From JBFWWW01 sp050245975 (lineage in GTDB: Bacteria > Pseudomonadota > Alphaproteobacteria > Rhizobiales > Hyphomicrobiaceae), in the NCBI GenBank assembly GCA_050245975.1, contig JBFWWW010000205.1, forward strand, positions 1 through 6,205: a DNA stretch of 6,205 nt. Direction: 5' to 3'. Below are positions 1-5,490 of the stretch, in pieces. A program made the position numbers and the translations under genes. Below the pieces are notes generated by a model, which was not told the origin of the DNA, did not search any database, and saw only the letters and a list, made by a program, of their open reading frames with translations. Each line of letters opens with the position of its first letter. The stretch's first letter is position 1.

Positions 1-678
1 GATCTTGCGGTGATCGGGCCGAACGGCGCCGGCAAGAGCTGCACGCTCAATTGTCTCAACGGCTTCAATATCCCGCAAGAGGGACGGCTCTTTTTCCGCG
101 ACACCGAGATCACGGGATCGGCTCCGCACACCATCGCGCAGCGTGGCGTCGGCCGGACATTCCAGGGCCTGCAGCTCTTTGCCGGCCTCAGCGTCATCGA
201 CAACCTGATGACCGGGCGGCATCTGCACATGAAGACGAATGCCCTGCAGGGCTTCTTCTACTGGCCCTGGGCCTACCGGGAAGAGATCGCCGAACGGCGC
301 AAGGTCGAGGAGATTATCGACTTCCTCGAGATCAAGCAGATCCGGCATCGTTTGGTCGGTTCGCTCAGCTATGGCCTTCGCAAGCGCGTCGACCTCGGTC
401 GCGCGCTCGCCATGGAGCCGCGCGTCCTGCTGATGGACGAACCGATGGCCGGGATGAACCTCGAGGAAAAGGAGGACATGGCGCGGTTCATCATCGATAT
501 CCGCGAGGCCATGGACATCCCGATCCTGATCGTGGAGCACGACATGCAGGTGGTGATGGACATCGCCGACCGCATCGTCGTTCTCGACTGGGGCCACGTT
601 ATCGCCGAGGGAACGCCCGACACGATCAAGCGCGACCCCGCCGTCATCAAGGCCTATCTGGGCGAGGAGCACGCATGA
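1..678 (+). CDS. livG: LivG-type ABC transporter ATP-binding protein, 5' end missing
   Basis: This is one of two cytoplasmic ATPases of a branched-chain-amino-acid-type (HAAT) importer; it hydrolyses ATP to drive uptake through LivH/LivM. The reading frame is open from base 1 (first codons Asp-Leu-Ala-Val), so the true start lies outside the window, and the GTG at 10 is an internal valine just before Walker A. Numbering from base 1: Walker A GPNGAGKS at residues 6-13, Q-loop Gln55 in RTFQ, signature LSYGLRKR at 122-128, Walker B VLLMDEP with Asp146 and Glu147, and the switch histidine His180 in VEHDM. All catalytic elements are intact. The fragment has 225 residues; about 30-40 N-terminal residues are probably missing, given a usual length of 250-290. 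The stretch after Walker B (MAGMN followed by EEKEDM) and the ending KAYLG fit, from memory, a LivG subgroup found beside AMP-forming ligases. Oddities: Cys follows the Walker A Ser where Thr/Ser is usual, and the signature has Leu instead of Gln. Its TGA overlaps the next gene's ATG. The transported solute is not known. Confidence 0.93.
   Translation, partial: DLAVIGPNGAGKSCTLNCLNGFNIPQEGRLFFRDTEITGSAPHTIAQRGVGRTFQGLQLFAGLSVIDNLMTGRHLHMKTNALQGFFYWPWAYREEIAERRKVEEIIDFLEIKQIRHRLVGSLSYGLRKRVDLGRALAMEPRVLLMDEPMAGMNLEEKEDMARFIIDIREAMDIPILIVEHDMQVVMDIADRIVVLDWGHVIAEGTPDTIKRDPAVIKAYLGEEHA
664..669 (+). promoter_or_regulatory. Shine-Dalgarno for the acyl-CoA synthetase gene, inside livG
   Basis: GAGGAG lies 5 bases before the ATG at 675, within the last livG codons. 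With the ATGA stop/start overlap it supports 675 as the start of the ligase, even though that frame stays open upstream to about base 51. It suggests translational coupling of livG and the ligase. Confidence 0.75.
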
Positions 679-2699
679 CACGGTCTGCGCCGCTCTCGGA
701 CATATGGGGAAAGTACGACGAGTTTATCGCCGCCGGCGTGGCGACCATCCCTCAGCTCCTGTTCTATCAGGCCGAGCGCAACAAGGGGCGCGTGCTGCAC
801 CGGCGCAAGGACTTCGGCATCTGGCAGCGCTACACCTGGGACGACGTTGCAGCCACCGTGCGCGAGATCGCGATGGGGCTCGCCGACCTCGGCGTGAAGC
901 GCGGGGAAACGGTTGCCATCGTCGGCGAAAACGAGCCTGAGCTCTTCTGGTGCCAGTATGCGGCGAACTGCATCGGCGCCAAGGTCGTCTGCCTCTATCC
1001 CGATCTGACCGCATCGCAGATGGAGTTCCTGCTCAGGCATTCCGAAGCCGTCGCGGTCATGTGCGAGGACCAGGAGCAGGTCGACAAGGCGCTCGAGCTC
1101 GAATCCAAGCTGCCGCTGCTCAAGACCATCGCCTACTGGGACGCGCGCGGCATGTGGAAGTATTCCCATCCCAAGCTGCGAACGCTGGAAAGCGTCCGCG
1201 AGCGCGGACGCGCCGTTCTGGCGCGGAGCTCGGAGCTGTTCGAGAAGGAGTTGGCCGCCGGCAAGAGCGACGATATCGCCGTCCTCAGCTACACGTCGGG
1301 CACCACGGGCAACCCGAAAGCCTGTATCCTGACACACCGGTACATGCTCGAAGCGCCGGCCCGGATCATCGGCGGCATCGAGTTTCCGCCCTCCACGCAG
1401 TATCTCTCCTACATCTCGCCGGCGTGGGCGACCGAGCAGTTCTTCGGTCTGGCGATGGCGCTGGTCGTGCCCTTCATCGTCAATTTCCCCGAGGAGCCGG
1501 AGACGGTTCAGGACAACATCCGCGAGATCGGCGCGGAGGCGCTGATGCTCAGTCCGCGCCAGTGGGAAAGCCTCTACACGACGGTCGAAGCCAAGATGAT
1601 GGACGCGGGCGTCCTGCGCCGCGCCATTTTCCGCGCCGGCATGGCGCTCGGGCGGCGTGCAAATCTGGCGCGGCTCGACGGCAAACCTGTGGGTCCGGTT
1701 ACCCGTTTCGGCGGGTGGATTGCCGACCTCGCGGTTCTGCGTCATCTGCGCGACAACCTCGGGCTACAGTCGGCGCGGGTGGCGGTGTCCGGTGGCTCCG
1801 GCATGGCGCCCGAAGTCTTCCGCTTCTTCCACGCCATGGGCGTGCCGCTGCGCAACATCTATGGCACCACCGAGGTGGGATTGCTGACCGCGCATCAGGG
1901 CTCGGCTTTCGATCTGGAAACGGTCGGAAGCTGGCTCAAGGTCCATCCGAAGCTCGGTACGCCGCTGGAGTACAGGATTACCGACGACGGCGAGTTGCTC
2001 GTTCGCGGCGGAATCGGGTTCGCGGGCTACTACAACAACGCCGAGGCAACGGCGAAAAAGATGGTCGACGGCTGGTATCGCATGGAGGACGCCGTGCACC
2101 AGACCGGCAAAGGCGAGATCGTCTATCTTGATCGCCTCGAGGATATGCGCCGGCTGTCGACGGGCCACAGTTTCCCGCCTCAGTTCATCGAGAACCGTCT
2201 GCGGTTCAGCCCGTTCATCAAGGATGCGATGACGCTCGGCGACGACACGAAGCCGTTCGTCGCCGCGCTCATCAACATCAATGCCAACACGCTCGGGCGC
2301 TGGGCCGAGCAGAACGGCGTGGCCTTCACCACCTTCGCCGACCTGTCGCAGAACCCGCGCATCCGGGAGCTGATCCGCAAGGAGCTCGAACACGTCAACG
2401 CCCTGCTGCCGGAAGGTGCTCACATCCGCCGCTTCATCAATTTCCCGAAGGAGCTCGATCCCGACGAGGACGAGCTGACGCGCACCCGCAAGCTGCGGCG
2501 CAAATACCTGGAAGAGAAGTATGCGACCTTCATCTCTGCCATCTACGGCGGCGCCTCCCAGGCGACGGCCGACATTCCGGTGAAATACCAGGATGGTCGG
2601 GTCGGGCGGCTCAACGCCGTCGTCCATGTCATGGACGTTGGCGCTCCCGCGGCCGTCGACGCCCCGCAAAGCCCGGAGCGGAGGGCGGCGCATGGGTAG
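675..2699 (+). CDS. AMP-forming acyl-CoA synthetase (long-chain fatty-acid-CoA ligase-like) embedded in the transporter operon
   Basis: A 674-residue member of the ANL (adenylate-forming) superfamily, closest in style to long-chain acyl-CoA synthetases (COG1022). The family activates a carboxylic acid with ATP to an acyl-adenylate and transfers it to CoA, in the cytoplasm or at the inner membrane. Seen in the sequence: phosphate-binding loop YTSGTTGNPK at residues 206-215, YGTTE at 396-400, ribose-binding Asp472 in WYRMED, hinge region DRLED at 486-490, then GHSFPPQFIEN from 497, and the A10-type motif LTRTRKLRRK with candidate catalytic Lys606. Residues after about 616 form a C-terminal tail that includes YQDGRVG at 638-644 and ends in a Pro/Ala/Arg-rich stretch. 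No signal peptide or membrane segment was seen. The start is set by the overlap with livG and the GAGGAG before it; the open frame upstream codes for no recognisable domain. Asp472 is retained but the usual Thr-Gly before it is Met-Glu. The context suggests CoA trapping of the imported acid. Class is confident; substrate unknown (fatty, aromatic or other acid). Confidence 0.92.
   Translation: MTRSAPLSDIWGKYDEFIAAGVATIPQLLFYQAERNKGRVLHRRKDFGIWQRYTWDDVAATVREIAMGLADLGVKRGETVAIVGENEPELFWCQYAANCIGAKVVCLYPDLTASQMEFLLRHSEAVAVMCEDQEQVDKALELESKLPLLKTIAYWDARGMWKYSHPKLRTLESVRERGRAVLARSSELFEKELAAGKSDDIAVLSYTSGTTGNPKACILTHRYMLEAPARIIGGIEFPPSTQYLSYISPAWATEQFFGLAMALVVPFIVNFPEEPETVQDNIREIGAEALMLSPRQWESLYTTVEAKMMDAGVLRRAIFRAGMALGRRANLARLDGKPVGPVTRFGGWIADLAVLRHLRDNLGLQSARVAVSGGSGMAPEVFRFFHAMGVPLRNIYGTTEVGLLTAHQGSAFDLETVGSWLKVHPKLGTPLEYRITDDGELLVRGGIGFAGYYNNAEATAKKMVDGWYRMEDAVHQTGKGEIVYLDRLEDMRRLSTGHSFPPQFIENRLRFSPFIKDAMTLGDDTKPFVAALININANTLGRWAEQNGVAFTTFADLSQNPRIRELIRKELEHVNALLPEGAHIRRFINFPKELDPDEDELTRTRKLRRKYLEEKYATFISAIYGGASQATADIPVKYQDGRVGRLNAVVHVMDVGAPAAVDAPQSPERRAAHG
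2680..2685 (+). promoter_or_regulatory. Shine-Dalgarno for livH, inside the ligase gene
   Basis: GGAGGG lies 6 bases before the ATG at 2692. It selects this start over the in-frame ATG at 2593, which would add 33 Ser/Pro/Arg-rich residues unlike a LivH N-terminus. The start falls 8 bases before the end of the ligase gene, consistent with translational coupling. Confidence 0.75.
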
Positions 2700-3576
2700 C
2701 CTTCTCACCTATCTCATCAACGGTGCGCTGACAGGGCTGCTCTATGCGCTGATCGCGATGAGCTTCGTCATCATCTACCGCTCGGCCCGCGTCTTCAATT
2801 TTGCGCAGGGCGAGATCATCGTCGTCGGCGCGTTCCTGATCTGGTCGTACGTGGCGCTGCTCGACCTCGAATGGTGGGTCGCCGTTCCGTTGGCGCTCCT
2901 GTCCAGTCTCGTGCTTGGTCTCGTGATCGAGCGCCTGTTCTTGCGGCCGCTGGTCGGCGAGGAGCTGTTTTCCTTCGTCATGGTGACGATCGGGCTGCTG
3001 ATCCTGATCCGCGGCGTGGTTCTGGTGATCTGGGGCCCTGAAGTGCGGTTCTTCCCGGCCATCCTGCCTGTCAAGGCCGCGCGTATCGGTCCCATAGTTA
3101 TCGACCAGGCGCTGCTGTGGGGTGGGATCGCAACGCTGGTGATCGCCGCGCTGATGTCGTGGTTCTTCAACCGTACGCAGCTCGGCCTCGAGATGAGCGC
3201 GGTGGCGGAGGATCACCAGACCGCGCTGTCGCTCGGGATTTCCGTCAAGCGCTCCGTCGCTGTGGCCTGGGCGCTGAGCGGCGTCTTCTCCACGCTCGCC
3301 GCCGTGGTCTTCCTCAACGGCAAGGGCATGACATTCCTCGCATCCGACATCGGTTTCGCGGCTCTTCCGGTCGCGCTGCTCGCCGGGCTCGAATCCATCG
3401 GCGGCGTTGTCGTCGGCGGGCTGATCGTCGGCATCGCCTCGGCGCTTGCCGCCTATTTTCTCGACCCGGTTTTTGACGGCGGGGTCGCCGGCGTATTTCC
3501 GTTCCTCATCATGGTCGTCATTCTTCTTGTGCGACCGACCGGCCTGTTCGGCTGGAAGACCATCGAGAGGATCTGA
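2692..3576 (+). CDS. livH: LivH-type branched-chain amino acid family ABC permease
   Basis: A 294-residue integral inner-membrane permease, one half of the channel with LivM; the E. coli LivH is of similar length (about 308). The N-terminus is typical: a first hydrophobic segment at about residues 4-28 (LINGALTGLLYALIAMS), then the family hallmark RVFNFAQGE at 33-41 and a second hydrophobic segment at about 42-57. ERLFLRPL at 80-87 is another family block. Further hydrophobic segments lie near 93-113, 140-157, 188-206, 220-240, 243-262 and 268-284, so roughly eight membrane passes. The loop TQLGLEMSAVAED at 162-174 with the following ALSLGISVKR is the cytoplasmic coupling region expected to contact an ATPase. 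The protein ends with the usual RPTGLFGWK. The start at 2692 is chosen from the Shine-Dalgarno and the homologous N-terminus. The gene overlaps the ligase by 8 bases and sits 6 bases before livM. Family assignment is strong; branched-chain amino acid specificity is not implied. Confidence 0.95.
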   Translation: MGSLLTYLINGALTGLLYALIAMSFVIIYRSARVFNFAQGEIIVVGAFLIWSYVALLDLEWWVAVPLALLSSLVLGLVIERLFLRPLVGEELFSFVMVTIGLLILIRGVVLVIWGPEVRFFPAILPVKAARIGPIVIDQALLWGGIATLVIAALMSWFFNRTQLGLEMSAVAEDHQTALSLGISVKRSVAVAWALSGVFSTLAAVVFLNGKGMTFLASDIGFAALPVALLAGLESIGGVVVGGLIVGIASALAAYFLDPVFDGGVAGVFPFLIMVVILLVRPTGLFGWKTIERI

Positions 3577-3582
3577 CCACCC

Positions 3583-4638
3583 ATGACACTCCCCGGTGGC
3601 GTTTTCGCCGAGACCTATGCCGAGGACCATGCCCTCATTCGCACGCCGGGTCAGTGGGCGTGGTTTGCCGTGCTGTGTGCGGCGCTGGTGCTGCTGCCGC
3701 TGATCGCGTCGGCCCGCATTGTCGGTATCGCCAATATCATCGGCATCACGCTCGTTGCCGTGGTGGGGCTGCAGCTCACGTCCGGATATGCGGGTCAGAT
3801 CAACATGGGGCAGTCCGCCTTCATGGGCGTCGGCGGGTACGTGGTTGGTGCGCTGGCGTCGAAGGTGGGCCTGCCGTTCTGGCTGACGCTGCCGCTCGGC
3901 GGCATCGGGGCGGCTGTATTCGGCGCTGTTTTCGGCCTCGCGGCTCTGCGCATCAAGGGCTTCTACCTGGCGCTGACCACGATCGCCGCGCAGTACATCT
4001 TCACATTCGCCATGCTCAAGCTGCCCAAGGAGTGGTTCGGTCGCGCCGAGGGTCTGCGTCTCGAGCCGGCAAGCCTCGGCAGTTTCGCCTTCGACTCGGA
4101 CACGCGCATCTATTTCCTCGTGCTCGCCGTGACGGCGTTGATGACGGCGGGCGCTTTCGGACTTGCGCGCAGCCGTACCGGCCGGGCTTTGGTCGCGGTG
4201 CGCGACAACGACAACGCGGCCGAGGTGATCGGCATCGACGTGTTCTACTACAAGGTGCTGGCGTTCTTCATCGGCGCCTTCTACGCCGGCATTGCCGGCG
4301 GTTTGTGGGCCTACTACGTGCGCTACGTGCAGGTGGATCAGTTCACTCTGTGGCTCTCCGTCTGGTACATCGGCATGCTGATCGTCGGCGGCATGGGATC
4401 GGTTCTGGGCGCCATCGTCGGCACCGTCGTCATCCGCCTGCTGCAGGAGCTGATCACGGCGGCCGGGCCTGCCCTCACCGATCTCATCCCTCAACTCGGC
4501 GGGCAGATCGTCTTTGCCAGCATGAACATCCTGCTCGGCGGCCTCATCGTTCTCTTCATGATCTTCGAACCGCGCGGCCTCGTGCACCGGTGGAATATCA
4601 TCAAAGAGAGCTATCGCATCTGGCCTTTCCCACATTGA
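3583..4638 (+). CDS. livM: LivM-type branched-chain amino acid family ABC permease
   Basis: A 351-residue integral membrane permease that pairs with LivH. Residues 1-24 form a polar N-terminal arm containing ETYAEDHALIRT (10-21), followed by a long hydrophobic segment at about 25-44 and a second at 47-65. The LivM hallmark SGYAGQINMGQSAF is at 67-80. The block RIKGFYLALTT follows near 125-135, and the coupling-loop region TGRALVAVRDND with AAEVIGID runs from 199 to 219. The C-terminus has the usual GMGSVLGAIVG, a last hydrophobic segment, and FEPRGLV. The length is within the family's range (E. coli LivM is longer, about 425). The ATG at 3583 is preceded by GAGAGGA at 3565-3571, inside the end of livH and about 11 bases away, a rather long spacing. 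The gap to livH is 6 bases and to livF 13 bases, so all belong to one transcript. The acidic N-terminal arm looks like a subgroup trait, but I cannot confirm that here. Confidence 0.95.
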   Translation: MTLPGGVFAETYAEDHALIRTPGQWAWFAVLCAALVLLPLIASARIVGIANIIGITLVAVVGLQLTSGYAGQINMGQSAFMGVGGYVVGALASKVGLPFWLTLPLGGIGAAVFGAVFGLAALRIKGFYLALTTIAAQYIFTFAMLKLPKEWFGRAEGLRLEPASLGSFAFDSDTRIYFLVLAVTALMTAGAFGLARSRTGRALVAVRDNDNAAEVIGIDVFYYKVLAFFIGAFYAGIAGGLWAYYVRYVQVDQFTLWLSVWYIGMLIVGGMGSVLGAIVGTVVIRLLQELITAAGPALTDLIPQLGGQIVFASMNILLGGLIVLFMIFEPRGLVHRWNIIKESYRIWPFPH

Positions 4639-4651
4639 GAGCGACGGTGCG

Positions 4652-5449
4652 ATGCTTCTGCAGCTGACAAACGTCGAGGTCGTCTACAGCGACGTGATTC
4701 TGGTCCTGAAAGGGGTGAACCTCGACGTCGAGGCCGGCAAGATCGTTGCGCTGCTCGGCGCCAACGGAGCCGGCAAGACGACGACCCTGAAGGCGATCTC
4801 GGGCCTCCTGCGCTCGGAGGACGGACGCGTGACGGCCGGGACGATCGCGTTCAACGGCGAGCCCATCCAGACCGAGGAGCCGCAGAACCTGGTGCGGCGG
4901 GGTCTGGTGCAGGTCGTGGAAGGCCGGAAAATCCTGCCGCACATGACGGTCGAGCAGAACCTGCTGGTGGGCGGAAAGGTGCTGAAGGGCCAATCCGAGC
5001 GCCGCCAGATGCTGGAGCGCATCTACGGCTACTTCCCAAAACTGCGCGACATGCGCGGGCGCACGTCCGGCTACCTGTCGGGCGGCGAGCAACAGATGCT
5101 CGTCATCGGGCGTGCGCTCATGGCCAAGCCGCGGCTTGTTCTGCTGGACGAGCCGTCGCTCGGCCTCGCTCCGCTGATCGTCGCGGAGATCTTCGCGCTC
5201 GTGCGCCGCCTGCGCGACGAGGAGGGAATAGCGTTCCTGGTGGTCGAGCAGAACGCGAAGGTCGCGCTCGGCGTTGCCGATTCCGGCTACGTCATGGAGA
5301 ACGGCCGCATCGTGCTCTTCGGCACAGCGCAGGAATTGCGCGACAACGAGGACATCAAGGAATTCTATCTCGGCATGAGCCTGTCGGGGCAGGGCAAGAG
5401 CTTCAGGGACGTCAAACACTACAAGAGGCGCAAGCGCTGGCTCGGCTAG
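4652..5449 (+). CDS. livF: LivF-type ABC transporter ATP-binding protein with basic C-terminal extension
   Basis: A 265-residue second ATPase of the importer, expected to form a heterodimer with LivG under the LivH/LivM pore. Walker A GANGAGKT is at residues 36-43, the signature LSGGEQQ at 142-148, Walker B LVLLDEP at 162-168 with Asp166 and Glu167, and VVEQNA at 197-202. Gln200 occupies the place of the switch histidine; this is normal for LivF proteins, whereas the partner LivG has a true histidine. The core ends at the usual FYLG (about 238-241), after which there are about 24 extra residues with a strongly basic end, DVKHYKRRKRWLG. LivF proteins are usually about 233-240 residues, so this tail is an addition. 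Just before the ATG only a weak purine run (GAGAG, 4637-4641) is seen, so translation may depend on ribosomes leaving livM 13 bases upstream. All catalytic motifs look intact. Confidence 0.94.
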   Translation: MLLQLTNVEVVYSDVILVLKGVNLDVEAGKIVALLGANGAGKTTTLKAISGLLRSEDGRVTAGTIAFNGEPIQTEEPQNLVRRGLVQVVEGRKILPHMTVEQNLLVGGKVLKGQSERRQMLERIYGYFPKLRDMRGRTSGYLSGGEQQMLVIGRALMAKPRLVLLDEPSLGLAPLIVAEIFALVRRLRDEEGIAFLVVEQNAKVALGVADSGYVMENGRIVLFGTAQELRDNEDIKEFYLGMSLSGQGKSFRDVKHYKRRKRWLG

Positions 5450-5490
5450 AGCGTCGTCAGACACGAAACGAGTGGTCACGGAGGAAGCGT
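5450..5490 (+). promoter_or_regulatory. Spacer before the binding-protein gene with strong Shine-Dalgarno
   Basis: This 41-base gap is the longest non-coding stretch in the window. GGAGGA at 5480-5485, 5 bases before the ATG at 5491, is the best ribosome-binding site of the cluster and fits the need for excess binding protein over membrane complex. I see no convincing -35/-10 promoter. A possible short TCGT/ACGA pairing is too weak for a terminator, so read-through from livF is the simplest reading. Confidence 0.6.

Noticed and set aside
10..12. GTG as the start codon of the LivG-type ATPase
   Set aside because: It would begin the protein only two codons before Walker A, removing an essential first strand. 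The frame is open to base 1, so the gene simply continues leftwards.
51..674. Upstream in-frame extension of the ligase, giving an 882-residue protein
   Set aside because: The added 208 residues overlap livG in another frame and are Arg/His/Pro-rich without a domain. The ATG at 675 has a good Shine-Dalgarno and the typical ATGA overlap.
654..1745. A 363-residue minus-strand open frame opposite the ligase gene, and a 314-residue one at 1764-2708
   Set aside because: Both lie antisense to the ligase coding region, are Arg/Asp/Leu-rich shadow translations, and show no motifs. They are explained by codon bias in GC-rich DNA.
950..2131. A 393-residue plus-strand open frame within the ligase gene
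   Set aside because: It is an out-of-frame Arg/Gly/Ala-rich translation of the ligase; the ligase frame holds all conserved motifs.
2593..2691. Longer LivH with 33 extra N-terminal residues from the ATG at 2593
   Set aside because: The extra sequence is Ser/Pro/Arg-rich and unlike LivH, while the ATG at 2692 has GGAGGG 6 bases upstream and a typical family N-terminus.
2629..4635. A 668-residue open frame on the minus strand opposite livH and livM
   Set aside because: It is antisense to two well-supported permeases. Its composition (extremely rich in Asp, Glu, His, Arg, Gln) is what the complement of GC-rich codons for hydrophobic residues gives, and it shows no recognisable domain.
5453..5471. 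Possible hairpin terminator between livF and the binding-protein gene
   Set aside because: Only about four base pairs (TCGT/ACGA) can form and no T-run follows, far too weak for an intrinsic terminator.
4601..5479. Minus-strand open frames opposite livF (292 residues) and opposite the binding protein (192 residues, 5476-6054)
   Set aside because: Both are antisense to genes with intact conserved motifs or a signal peptide, with no recognisable domains of their own.
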